DNA of 64,000 bases from Pohlia nutans. Its lineage: Eukaryota; Streptophyta; Bryopsida; Bryales; Mniaceae. Within the stretch, counting starts at the first letter, position 1. Every line of letters begins with the position of its first letter. This document shows, piece by piece, positions 24,050 through 35,502 of this stretch. Position numbers and translations under genes: made by a program. The notes beneath the pieces were generated by a model. That model was not told the origin of the DNA, ran no database searches, and was given only the letters and a program-made list of their open reading frames with translations. Where the stretch lies: NCBI GenBank assembly GCA_022496805.1, contig CM040103.1:10558001-10622000 (forward strand), written 5' to 3'.

Positions 24050-26155
24050 GGTTATTTTCGAACCACCTTCCGTCATTACGTTCCAGACGCGTTGAACCGT
24101 ATGTGTGAACCGTTGAAACGGCTCACTTAGCGTTGAATTCTTAGTTCGATAGTTTTTGGATGTTTAGTGATTTATATTTGTCTAACCGGGGCATTTTAGC
24201 CGGTTAGACAAATTCCCGGGTTTATTTCCCTTAGTATCCGGTTTTTATCGACAATTATTAAATTCCTTTTTATCTAGATAAATTGATGTGTTTAGTTACG
24301 TTTACCGATTCGATTTTGCGATTACGTACAATTGGGCCGTTTGCCCTTTATTTTACTCTATGGTTTTATTCTATGATGGTTGATTATCATTTTAGTTCGT
24401 GAGTTTAGTCTAGTTTATTAGTTTATTCTACGAGTTACCTTAGTTATTCCTTTTGGCTCGTTATTTTAGTCCGTTCAGTCCCTAATTGTTTAGTTCTATC
24501 TTATTGGGCTCCCAGTTAAGTGGGAGTTAAGTGGTAGTTTAGGATTTAGATGGAAGTGGATGGATGTAGTTTTGGTGGGATGCAAAGTCCCACCCTGTCG
24601 CTTCTGCTTGAGCCAGTTAGTTGTTCTTGCGCCGTGGTTAGAGAATGAGGAGAGAAGCAAATTAGGTCTAGATCTGAAGTTTTTTGGTTACAAAGAATTG
24701 ATTGTGTGGAACCTAAGCTGTGTGTGTGGGTGTTTTTGGGAATAGTTTTGGGGAAAAAAAACCATAAAAATTAGTGTGGAGGTTATTGGGATTGAATGCA
24801 GGAATGGGCTTGGTGAGTTTTTCCTGTATTTTTGGGCTTTGAGAGGAGGTGTTCGACCTGCTTGGGAAGTGACCTGTGAGACCAGGACAACAAGAACAGG
24901 GCGAAGACGAAATCAACAGGGCGACGATCGAAGGAGGCGGCTGGGGCGACCAGCTCAAGGCCGAGAATTACGGCGCAGTGCGTCGGAGGAGAATCCAGAT
25001 CAGGGCGACGAAGAACCAGACGACCACGAATTCACGAAGACGACGAGGGCACTTCAGCAACGAGACGGTGAATTCCAAAATCATGGCCACAGCGCCGGAT
25101 TCCACGGCGAGCAGCAGGACGACGGCCACGAGGACCTGATCGCGACGGGGGCTACGACGGGCTGGAGCACGGCGGCGGAATCAAGATACGACGAGGATCA
25201 GGACGACGACCAAGACAGGGAGAACGAAGACCAGCACGGCGATTACGGCCAGCACGGAGAAGGCGAATTCAACACGAAGGCGATCAAGACGGCTTGAGGG
25301 CGATCAGAGCAGCTCGAAGACGGCAGTTCGTGAGGCAACAGCACGAAGAAAACGAGACCAAGGCGACGACGAGGGCGGAATCGGGATCGCCAGGAAGATC
25401 AAGGCGACCTCGACGGAACAGAGAGGACGCTCACAGCCCCGGCGCCCTCCCCGTGTGATAATACGGAGGGACAGGGTGCCATTACGGAGGGAGAGCTCCT
25501 CTCTCCATTTCATCTACATTTTAAGCTATTGATTGAACGAAGTAGGTTGAGTACCCTTAGAGGAGTAGATAGAAACTTTATTATTATTGAATGTGGTAGT
25601 CTTAATTGCCAAAAAACCTAATTGTGTGTATTTCTTGAATTCTCTCAATTGTTGTGGGTTGATTGTATTTGGGGATTGTACTTGTGTGGTTGTTGTATTG
25701 AATTGGTCCGGTGAGGGTTTTAGCGCGGAAGCGCTGCCCAATTTCACTGGGTCAATTGAGAGTCTTTGTGTAAATTAGGGTTTGGAAAGGGTTTTGGGCA
25801 CGACGTGGAAGCGCTGCCCAAATTTTCCCACAAAACCCTAACTAATTGCCATTGGTTTGTTTAAGGCACAAAGGTGCTTATTGTTCCTTAGAATGTTTAT
25901 GCAATGATCAAAAATCACCAAAACTCTCACTTGTGAGAATTCAATGTCCTTGTGAGAGTAGGGTTATGCGCTGTAATTTTTAGGCTTTTTACCAGTTCGT
26001 TCCCTTTTCTTTACTTTTTCACCATTTTGGCTAGAATTTCTCGACACAAACGCCAATCTTATTTAGGAGTCCATTGCTTGCGTCCACATTTCACCCACTT
26101 TCCGGCCGGACATATGGGCCTTTGACCGGCAACGGTCAAAGTGCTCATATAATTG
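24050..26155 (+). mobile_element. Possible LTR and primer-binding site of a truncated LTR retrotransposon
   Basis: The segment lies within the intron of the minus-strand transposase gene and differs from it in composition. A GC- and purine-rich block at 24850-25450 resembles the transcribed part of long plant LTRs. At 26154-26172 the sequence ATTGGTGCGTCTGCCGGGAG looks like a plant Gypsy-type primer-binding site, which would put the LTR end at about 26152. I could not find a second LTR, a coding region or target duplications. The left boundary is a guess. It may be a truncated or non-autonomous element. Confidence 0.33.
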
Positions 26156-26159
26156 GTGC

Positions 26160-26866
26160 GTCTGCCGGGAGATGGGTGTTAGGTTTTAAATTCGTGGTCA
26201 ATTGTTTCATGTTTTGATAGGTTTTTGGACAATTTGGAGCAATAGGGCAGATTACTATTTATAGTAATCTGTGATTTGGAGGGCCACTTTCAAAATTTGA
26301 ATGGTTTTATTGAAACCTTCATCCCAAAGTATTGTTTTGTTTTTTATTTTTATTGTTGCATGATTAATATTGCCTTGTGATTAGAATTGTTTTGTTTCAT
26401 CATTGGAATTGTTTGCGTTGTTATTGAATTTATTTTTCTTTGTGATTAGAGTAGTCTTGCTTTGTTATTAGATTTATGTTGCTAAGATGATAAAAAATAA
26501 GATGATAATAAAAAAATTCCATAACATTACTTCGAATTTTAAATTATAGTCCAGCGACATAAGCTCTGCATATTCCAGAGCCATTTCAATCCAGTCTCAT
26601 AGTCTCTTGCAATTCATTCCATTATCACTTCTTCTAAGTTCAATGGTAGCTACAAGTTCAGTCATAAAATTCTCAAAAATTAATGTACTTAGATTTGTTC
26701 ATGCGTTCATATTGGAAATTCAGACTAGTAGGTACTAGGTAGTAACTAATTTTACATAACAGTAATCACAGGATGAAAAATGAGTTAACAAAAAATACTC
26801 GAGGTCCAAAGCAGTTTGATGACTGTCCTGTATCAAGGAACAATAAAGAGTAATTATCAACGTTTC
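26160..26866. other. Intronic sequence after the LTR-like segment
   Basis: No coding frame or repeat boundary recognised. It may be leader or internal sequence of the LTR-like element. Confidence 0.3.
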
Positions 26867-27334
26867 TTAGCAAGCATAATGAATTAGGTGACATACCCAT
26901 CACATCAAGCACTGGGCAGAATCAAAGTTGAGAAACTAAGCACATCATTTAACCCATACTAGCCTCTGAATTTACCTTCAATATCTGCATACTTGTCCTC
27001 CTTTCGCATAGTTACATAATTCTTTCCCGTTATATGACTAAAAATCTGATGAAAGTCTTCAATTCTAAACGACTCCAAAATTACATCCTCGTTAAGTCAC
27101 GTAGCAAGCAGAATGAATTAGGTGACATACACATCACATCAAGCAGTGAGCAGAATCAAAGTTGAGAACCCAAGCACATCATTTATCCCATACTAGCCTC
27201 TGAATTTAGCTTGAATATCTGCATACTTGTCCTCTTTTGGCACAGTTATATAATTCTTTCCCGTTTTATGACTAAAAGTTTGATGAAAGTCCTCAACTCT
27301 AAACGAATCCAAAATTACATCCTCGTTAAGTCAC
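26867..27334. repeat. Two tandem copies of a 234-bp unit
   Basis: Unit 1 (26867-27100) and unit 2 (27101-27334) run collinearly at a constant offset of 234 bases. Both start AGCAAGC(A)-AATGAATTAGGTGAC and end TTACATCCTCGTTAAGTCAC, with a few per cent differences. The units have no coding capacity and lie in the 4.7-kb intron of the minus-strand transposase pseudogene. Confidence 0.85.
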
Positions 27335-28242
27335 TTCAGTGCATGGTAATGAATGGAATTCGACATTTACATAACAATACCATCATACCATAATTAAAAT
27401 CCATTAACTCCAACATTAAAATTTGACACACTCTCTGACTGGGGTCACCTACATAAATTCCAGTTCTTCTACTGCACTGCATTACTTTCGAACTAGAGCA
27501 ATTAAACAGCAACATACAGTAGCATTTACATTGATAAATAAGCATAAGCAAATTCAAAATTAAAAAATCATACTCTTCTACAAGGATCTAATTAAACATT
27601 AATTTGATCCCCCTTTTATTGCAATACTTGAATCCATTACAATTACGCTACTAATGCATAATTAAGTACACTGCACACTAACCACAGTAGAGATTCCCCT
27701 GATCATAGAAATATTTTATATTTACATTTTTTGTAACTGGATATTCCATGCAAATAAACATACAATTACGCACCTATTTCTACAAAAACCTACACTACAT
27801 ATTCAAAACACCGAAGATTTTCATTCACTAATCAACGACTATCATATTGTAAGCCTGTCCTTCACTTTAGTGCCTTGTATTGATATAAAGTCAAGAATAA
27901 CATGGCTACTTTATTATACTACACAGAAAAGACATTGCTTGTTCCAATAATAATATATATTCCCCTACTGTTATCGAATGCTAATTCACAATTTTTCCCG
28001 ATGTATACTAGTGTACTTTCTAACACGCTCAGTGAATATCCCGCATACATTAATATTTAAATAGTTCTTGAACCCATTTACATGAACCATGGATACATCA
28101 ACATCTAAAACAATGATGAATTTGAACGAATATTTTATCTGCAATTCAATTTCACTAGATGTTAAGTATAAGAAACCAGTGGTTCAATTCCAAATTACAG
28201 AAAACTCACATGAACAAAAGTATAAGTTTTACATATTATACA
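27335..28242. other. Intronic AT-rich sequence
   Basis: Remainder of the large intron of the minus-strand transposase gene. I recognise nothing else in it. Confidence 0.4.
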
Positions 28243-29646
28243 TACCTTTCTCTTTCCTTCAAGAAACTTTGCCTGATTAGATGATGGAAGTTGCTTCAAT
28301 ATATTCTCAAGGTCCCTCTTCATCTCCTCATGTGATTTAGTTGGAATGAATTCATTTACATTCTGGAGGCCACTTCCCCCAAAGGCACCCACCCCAGTGT
28401 CCAAAGCCACTCCTTCACTGGCACTTTGAACAGTGCTACGTGAAACATTCTTTGCAATATTATGCCCATTGAAAAGACTTGGACTTTTCGGTGGAAGTGG
28501 CGGAGGTATAGAGTGCACCGGAGTGGTTAAGACTCGCTCTTAACGTGGAAGTCTACCAATTTAAACCCCCGCAACTCCTTCTGAGATGTACGGCTCCAGC
28601 TCAGGTGCATCGCATTCCGGAAATTCTCGTTGTCCCACTCCTTCTACAGCTCGTACTTCGTTCGTGTGTAGTTCAGCTTGAGTGCGTACCAAAAAGCTGG
28701 GCAAGACTCGAGCTTCACTTGCAGTAGCCTTGTTTTCCCTTACTTGTGCAGGCGACTGAATGTCAACCGGAGTTTCCACCAATGCATGGCTTACATGGGG
28801 CGTCCCATCATTTGGTTTTGCACGTGGATAGGACGCATGTACAGTGCCTTGCAGAGATCGTGCGGTTCGGCGGCTCCGTGAAGGTTGGTTTTGTCACTCT
28901 TCGACGGTCCTTCTCGACAGCATGACGCTTGCCGTGTTCTGTTCAGCCTCAGCTTCCTCTTTGGCGTTCGCATTCTCAAATGCAGATCTGGTTCATTCCT
29001 TACCGCCTCGCACTTCTAGGCCATCTGATTCACCGCCGCTGCTGGACGACGCTTCCACCGCTGGGCGAGACGTACCCCTACCTTGAAATTCTCTCTTCTG
29101 CTTGCTTCGAGGAGACAGAATTGTGACGTTCAAGTAAGTGTCATTCTGAGAGATAGACATTTTCACTGAAGATAAATTGTTGTTGCCGTCTCCATGTTGC
29201 TGTATTGTGCACTTCTGGAAGCACCGCTTCATTTTCCCAGTGCCGGTCCTTCGTTCTTTAGTCTGTGTTGTCGACCTTCTAGTATTCCCCCTGCTTTTGC
29301 TGCGACTCGGTCTTGACTTCTGTTCCTTCGGTTTCTTTCTTGCAGTACTCAACAATGGTGGTTTCCCAAAATTAATGGATGTTGTTTGCTCCTTTGTACC
29401 ACTGGTACCGCTTGTCTTCACCGTCGCTGCCGTGCCGTGCATTGTAGCCGGTTTTGGGACCTCAATAGATTTCGCCTGTACCGCCGGGGCCGCCGCTTGC
29501 AATGTGCTCTTGCTCAGATACAGAGCATGCATTGGCTTGACGCGCAACACATTGTTCAAGTCGTCCTCTACTGTCGCACCCTCCTCGCTTCGTTTGCGCC
29601 GATCGTCCTCCTCAGATTCAGTACCATATCTGCCTCCGTCCCTCAT
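28243..29646 (-). pseudogene. Ptta/En-Spm-like transposase, 5' exon(s)
   Basis: The ATG at 29646 opens a frame rich in Arg, Lys and Ser (MRDGGRYGTESEEDDRRK..) that stays in the same phase to the donor AAG|GTATGT at 28243. Along the way it meets TGA at 28993 and about 28878, and TAA at 28561 and about 28542. The two TGA codons could be CGA codons changed at CpG. The last block (SIPPPLPPKSPSLFNGHN..FLEGKRK) joins in frame to ESVEGGKQ at 23507. The product is low-complexity and basic with no catalytic motif. Copia element 2 is inserted 48 bases upstream of the start codon. The four stops make it a pseudogene, unless part of the interval is intronic. Confidence 0.5.
28513..28580 (+). repeat. tRNA-Leu/Ser-like sequence, possible SINE head
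   Basis: GAGTGGTTAAGACTCG resembles a class II tRNA box A, and CAATTTAAACCCCC, 30 bases on, resembles a box B. Two of the four stops of the minus-strand transposase frame lie exactly here, so a short tRNA-derived insertion may have caused them. Confidence 0.3.
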
Positions 29647-29693
29647 CTTCTCGCAATTCCAAACAAGTAAAAGCACTTGCAAACCCTGTAGAC

Positions 29694-29987
29694 TGTAGAG
29701 GATCATTGGTTGAAGACCATACAACAGATGAAATAAAAAAATTAGCAGAGCTGGATATATACACTGGGCTGTAACAGCCCCACTAACCTTACTCCTAATT
29801 GCTGGTCAGTTACGGGTTAGTTAGTGGTATTGATTACCACTAACAAAATCTCAACTAATCTACTCGGTGCCGTTACACTGTCGATACGGTTACAGGCTAG
29901 TACTTCTGACCTAGTCTCTGGTGCTTGTATTGACAACGGTCAGTTGCCTTGATGACGATCAGTGGGGAGTCTTTGGCAACTCCAACA
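29694..29987 (-). repeat. Copia 2, 3' LTR
   Basis: Direct repeat partner of 34324-34617, same length. Internally it adjoins a purine tract on the minus strand (GGAGCGAGGGGGG, 29988-30000), the expected polypurine tract. Confidence 0.9.
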
Positions 29988-30236
29988 CCCCCCTCGCTCC
30001 AAGGACTGCGGCACTGGGCGTCTGGAAATAGCAGTTGGCAAAGATGTTGATTCCTCAGGGACTCTCGATGGAATCTCTTTCCACGTTCGTCATTGGTTAT
30101 CTCCGTGAATGGTTGTTGGGCATCTCAAGTTTTGCAGTTTTAATTCTCCAAAGAGCCTTCTCAGCCAGACAGCCTCTTTTGTACCCTCTGTAATTGCCAT
30201 ATATTCGGCCTCTGTTGATGACAACGCAACTGTGGG

Positions 30237-33200
30237 CTATTTTTTGCTATTCCATGTAATTGGTGTGCTACCTAGAAAAAAGACAAAACCGGTAGTGGAC
30301 TTACGATCATGAATGTCGCTGGCCCAGTCCGCGTCCGTAAATCCACAGATGTTATCACCCTCCCCGCGCTTGTATAACAGGGCGAATTTGGTAGTACCTT
30401 TGAGATATCTATATATATGTTTGACAGCTTGAAGGTGGGGTTCCTGGGGAGAGCACATAAAACAACTGACGACGCTAACAGCGAATGAAATATCAGGACG
30501 AGTATGTGTCAGAAAAATCAATTTACCAACCATGCGCTGATACATGGTGGGATCCGTGGGCGGTGCCGACATGTCTAGCTCCAGTTTGAGCTTGTCGACC
30601 ATGGGGGTGTGAACGGGCCTGCAATCGGCCAGGCCGAACTCCGAGAGGAGCTCCCTTACATATTGTCGCTGAGTCACCGAGATTCCAACATCTGTGAACA
30701 AGAATTCGAGACCGAGCGAGTAAGAAAGGAGACCGAGGTCGCACATCTCGAACTCCGCCTGAATAGCTGCGCGGACATGAGCAATATGGTCATTGTTATC
30801 TCCAGTTATGTAAACGTCGTCGACGTAAAGAATTAATAAGGTAAGCTTGCCCTTATCTTCAAAGTAGTATAAATTGTAATCGGCATTGGACTTGTGAAGT
30901 CCCTGACTCAGTAAGTATCCATCAGCCTTGCTGTACCACGCACGGGGTGCCTGTTTGAGGACATAAAGGGCCTTTTTTAGCTTGCAAGCGTGAGTGGCGT
31001 GGATGGAGCTCTCAAAACCCGGCGGAGGTGTCACGTATATGTCCTCTTCTATTACTCCGTTTAAGAATGCGGTCTTCACATCCAAGTGGTAGATGTTCGA
31101 CCCGCGATGGCCGGCTAGAGCCACCACACTGCGCAGCGTATTCCACTTTACGACAGACGCAAAAGTTTCTGTGTAGTCGGTGCCGGCCTTTTGCTGGAAC
31201 CCTTTAGCCACGAGTCGCGCCTTGAACTTGGCTGTGGAGCCGTCGGTGTTGGTTTTAACCCGGTAGACCCATTTGGTTGAGATTTCTTTGCGTGCGGGAG
31301 GAAGTGGCACTAACTCCCACGTGTCGTTCTTATATATGGAATCTAACTCGTTCTCTATCGCTGTGCACTAGCTTGGATGTTGAAGTGCAGCTTGGACACT
31401 GTCTGGCAGTAGGACTGCAGAGACGAGGTCTGCTGCATTGAGATGGTAGTCAGCCAGCTTCGATGGTACTTTGTTGATCCTGCCACTACGCGTGGTTGGG
31501 TAATGAAGGTCTAGAAAGGTTGCAGGGATCGAGGTGTTTCTACGGTGGTGTGTAAAAAATGGAATCAAGGCTAAGCTTGAGCTGTCAGGATCAAGTGGTA
31601 ACTGGACTGAGAAGTCCGTAATGGGATGCGAAGTGTCTGCAGGGTTCTGGGAATTCGAAACTGGTGGACTCGGGAATGGTACTTGGCTCTGTGGGTGATG
31701 AAATGCATCAGGAGTCTGATCTTCTAACGTCTGATCAGGGCATTCGATTCTAGGGACCTGTGTGTCTTGACAAGGATTCTGGTTTGGTGTCTTGCACGGA
31801 GCCGGAGACATGTTGGAGTGACCGCTAGGACTGCTTGCGAGGCTGGGACGAGGGACTGGTGCGGGATCACTGGGATCGAGCGGCCAGTCATCGTTAGGCG
31901 ATTATGATGGCAGATAAGTAGATTGACTGGGAATGCATGGGAAACTAGTTTCGTCAAATTCGACATCCTTTGAGATGAGAATTTTCCTAGTAGGTCTGTG
32001 GTAGTTCCTAAAGCCGCGAGAGTTGGGATCATAGCCCAAGAAGACGCACTCTTGTGATCGTGGAGCCCACTTTTTGAGGCCAGGGTCGGTATTTAGGACG
32101 AAGGTTCTGCACCCAAACACCCGGAGGTGACTGACAGATGGTTTCAGGCCTGTAAGCCGTTCATAGGGTGCATCTCCGGTGTTTGCTTTAGTAGGAGTCC
32201 GGTTTATAAGGTAGTTGGCCGTCGATACAGCTTCTGACCATAGATGGGCAGGACGTGGCTTCTAAAAGCCATACTCCTAGCTTTCTCCATTAAACTACGA
32301 TTCTTACGCTGAGCTACACCGTTTTGGTGTGGAGTGTGACTCTGGGTGAATTGACGCAAAATACCAGATTCGACACAAATTTTTTGAAAGTCTTGGGAGG
32401 TATACTCTCCTCCACTATCCGAGCGAATTGCTTTGATCTTTAGGTTTTCTTGCACCTCTATCATCGTTCTAAATTTCTTGAAGTTAGGTAGTGTCTCATC
32501 TTTGTTCTTGAGAAAGTAAAGCTAAGTGAATCTGCTGTAGACGTCGGTAATGGTTAGCACATATCTAGAACCGGAGAGTGATTTCGTTGACAGGGGTCCG
32601 CACAAGTCTGTGTGGATGAGTTCAAGCGGCCGCGTTGTCCTGGGAGCTTCGATCAGTGCAGTGCTCCGCGTTTGATGGCTCTGACCAGTCTGTGGAATAC
32701 GCTGTCGATGTTGCTTGCCAGTACGACAGCTGATGCAAAACTGCTTCGGGATCGAGATCTGAGGTAATCCGGTTACCTTGAGTCGCTGGGCCATGAAGAC
32801 GAGTGTTTTGTAGCTGGAGTGTCCGAGCCTTTGATGCCAGAGTTCGGCATCTCCTTCCTTGGCTTCAATGATTGCACTGTTGGCGAGTACATTTGGAGGG
32901 CAAAATTTGTACAAGCCGTTGCGCTTGTCGCGCTTCCCGGTTGTGACCACGTAGTGCTGCTCCGGAGAAGGAAAGTTCTTTAGAACCCACACCTTGCCAG
33001 AATCGAACAGTAGCTTGTATTTTTCCTTTCCGTCAGTCATTGTTCCCACAGACAGCAAGTTCTTGGTCGCGCCTGGCACATAGAGAACATCATGGAATTT
33101 TATTTCTCCCAATGTGGTGGGAATTTCCACTGACCCTTTTCCGGCAACAATGAGCTTTTTTCCACCCGCTGTGCTAATCTTTGAGCGGTTTCCACTTTCT

Positions 33201-34187
33201 ATGTTAGTCAGAAGATTCTTTTGACCAGTTACGTGCCGTGAGGCACCGCTGTCTTTGTACCACTCTTCCTTCAGACTACTGTCAGCTAAGTGGAGTTCGG
33301 TTATATTGACAGCCAGTTCTAGCTCTGCCTCTACCTCGGGGAAATCACCATCTGAGTCGGAGTCGGAGTCACTATCAAAGTTGTCGACGAGATTCACCGA
33401 AGGCTTGTCGCTCCGGCTCGCCCTTCTCTGCTTGACCTCGGCTGCTAGTTCCGGGTAGTTGCGCAGCCAATGGTCTTTCTTGCCGCAGTAGTGGCATTCT
33501 CCTCTAGGCTTCTTGTTCTTGTGCCGTCCTTCTTCTCCGTCGGCGCCTGGTTTTCGGCTTGCAAATCTTCCCGTGGCTTTGGTCAGCTGAGCCTCCCCGT
33601 CGCCGCGTCTGGTGTTCTTGAGCTCACGCCTAATGTCATCCTGCATTAATATGACTGTGAGCTCTCCAAAGGTCGGAAGAGCTGGCCTGTACATCAAAGT
33701 GTTAACAAGGCCTTCAAAGCTATTAGCACGTATTTGATAAGCTCGGTGTCTGCAACTTTCTCGCCTGCACAAGCAAGTTCGTTGACAAGTTCCTTGACTT
33801 GCTATAGAAAGATAGTCATGGAAGCACCCTCTTCCATTTTGAGGTTAGCCAACTTTCGTCTGAGCATAAGTTTTCGGGAATTGGTACTGTTGGCGTACAA
33901 ATCTTTGAGAACTTTCCAACACTCGGCAGGTTCTGTAATATTGACAATATAGGGTATGACATTGTCCTTTACTGACAGGCTATCATAGTCAGAGCCTTTT
34001 TTTTCTGGGTTTCTAAGGCTGCTATCTCAGCAGAATCAGTGGGAGCGATGGTCCCTACAGGTGGTTCTATCAATTTCCAAACATCATCTCTGTTCATCAT
34101 GTTCCGCATCTTGAAGCTCCAAACGCTGTAGTTTAGATTGCCATCAAGTTTGGAAGCATCACCCATCAGAATGTCCCTGGATGCCAT
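30237..34187 (-). pseudogene. Copia 2 Gag-Pol polyprotein remnant
   Basis: Collinear pieces on the minus strand give the whole Copia order. Gag starts MASRDILMGDASKL at 34187. The zinc knuckle reads CHYCGKKDHWLRNY, in which the last Cys has become Tyr. The protease has DSGASRH. The integrase has its His-Cys finger (HQRLGHS..CISCRTGK), HTDLCGPL and SDSGGEY. Reverse transcriptase shows KTAFLNG and YVDDVYITG, and RNase H shows FTDADWASD. Breaks occur at about 33969, 33772, 32522, 32204, 31902 and 31368. A TAG at 30237-30239 replaces the Gln codon after TWNSKK. The C-terminal end of RNase H is missing, as the sequence jumps from HGDNQ to unrelated sequence near the polypurine tract. No functional product is possible. 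Confidence 0.9.
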
Positions 34188-34303
34188 CTAAGAAATGTGG
34201 TATCTATCACCCTTGACTATTACTAATGGTCTCTATCGGCAGCTCTATATTCTACTAAGGTGACGCAGCTTGCTCTACCTCTGGAATAAGACGTCTACCC
34301 TTT

Positions 34304-34323
34304 CCAACCTCGCTTTGATACTA
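34304..34323 (-). other. Copia 2 primer-binding site (3' end of initiator tRNA-Met)
   Basis: Adjacent to the 5' LTR on the minus strand is TAGTATCAAAGC, close to the usual plant Copia site TGGTATCAGAGC, which pairs with the 3' end of initiator tRNA-Met. Confidence 0.75.
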
Positions 34324-34617
34324 TGTACAGGATCATTGGTTGAAGACCATACAACAGATGAAATTAAAAAATCAGCAGAGCTGGATATATACACTGGGCG
34401 ATAACAGCCCCACTAACCTTACTCCTAATTGCTCGTCAGTTACGGGTTAGTTAGTGGTATTGATTACCACTAACAAAATCTCAACTAATCTACTCGGTGC
34501 CGTTACACTGTCGATACGGTTACAGGCTAGTACTTTTGATCTAGTCTCTGGTGCTTATACTGACAACGGTCAGTTGCCTTGATGACGATCAGTGGGGAGT
34601 CTTTGGCAACTCCAACA
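34324..34617 (-). repeat. Copia 2, 5' LTR
   Basis: Direct repeat partner of 29694-29987. The element's coding strand is minus, so this is the upstream LTR. Confidence 0.9.
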
Positions 34618-34622
34618 TAGAC

Positions 34623-34980
34623 TTACACTATAGTGAAACTCATAAACCTCCCTCAACACTTCTGTTGTTCTCACCAGCTTCCTTTTTCCTTGACTGTAAC
34701 TATCTCTCCTGAAAAAATGCTTTCACTATGTCTGCCTCGCTACTACACAAACATGTTGGTAACTGTGATCTCTACAGAACGACCAGGAAGAACTACAGAA
34801 TGGCCCCGGGCTGCATGGAAACTCAGCAACGCGCAGTCCAGAGAAAATGGTGAAAGAAGACGACAACTCAGCAAGGCGCAGTGCAGAAAAAATTGTGAGA
34901 GAAGACGACCGGCAATAGCTCTTGACAGAAGGTGTAGCTGATGTCCATGATGTTGAGGCAGACGAGGATAGTATGCGCGC
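34623..34980. other. Short interval with a 45-bp tandem duplication
   Basis: AACTCAGCAACGCGCAGT.. at 34820-34864 is repeated at 34865-34909 with six or so differences. The interval lies between Copia 2 and the left end of the putative 17.6-kb element. No gene is evident. Confidence 0.5.
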
Positions 34981-35216
34981 GGGGAGCGGGGAGCGGTGAG
35001 CAGTGAGCGGAGAAATGTGGGATTACGAGCACGAATTTCAGGTCAACCGTGGTCAACTACACTAAAATTAGCAATTATTCGAATATTCGGGTATTTTAAG
35101 TAAATTTTGGTACCTATGACCGTGGAATATTTGGTACCTATTACCGTGGTTTAGGGTGAGTGGTTCAGGGATAAAGGCACATTAAAGGGTTAAGGGTCTC
35201 TATAACCGTGGTAATT
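34981..35216 (+). repeat. Left terminal/subterminal repeats of the candidate element
   Basis: GTGAGC-type heptads at 34981-35010 are followed by four ACCGTGG-containing motifs: TCAACCGTGG near 35042, GGTACCTATGACCGTGGAAT at 35109, GGTACCTATTACCGTGG at 35133 and CTATAACCGTGGTAATTA at about 35199. Matching motifs in inverted orientation occur at 52450-52593. Repeated subterminal motifs are typical binding sites for the DNA-binding domain of a transposase. Confidence 0.6.
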
Positions 35217-35502
35217 AGGGTGTAATTCGGGGTTTAGGGTAGAAAGAGATTGTTATTTTAGCATCTTATTAGGGGCCAATCCACTCGTTTGGGCATAATT
35301 ATTTGGATTCAGGTTAGCAAGTTTAGCGTTAAAATCAGTTTGGGTACAAGATAGAAATAATACCAGAGTTTAGGGTTTAGGGTTTCGTAAGTAATATAAC
35401 ATGATTTTCAAAACTGCAGTAGTGGCCCTTTTAGTCTCACTACAATTTCATTGATTTGGAGAGTGAACATGTCAACAATGGAACCAACAACATTTTTGTA
35501 TC

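Larger units (their letters stand above)
29694..34617 (-). mobile_element. Ty1/Copia retrotransposon 2, complete length but decayed
   Basis: Two 294-bp direct repeats (29694-29987 and 34324-34617) begin TGTTGGAG and end in CA when read on the minus strand. The element is flanked by TAGAC (29689-29693 and 34618-34622), a 5-bp target duplication. By eye the LTRs differ at about ten positions, roughly 3 per cent, so the insertion is not recent. The internal region has the Copia order Gag, protease, integrase, reverse transcriptase, RNase H, but several stops. It lies between the 5' exon of the minus-strand transposase gene and that gene's presumed upstream region. Confidence 0.93.

Noticed and set aside
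24776..25297. 173-codon frame as a protein gene
   Set aside because: It is a GC- and purine-rich block with low-complexity translation, open in several frames and without a domain. It better fits an LTR leader.
35373..35385. Telomere-type TTTAGGG repeats
   Set aside because: Only two or three units are present in an internal position, far too few for a telomere or a clear interstitial array.
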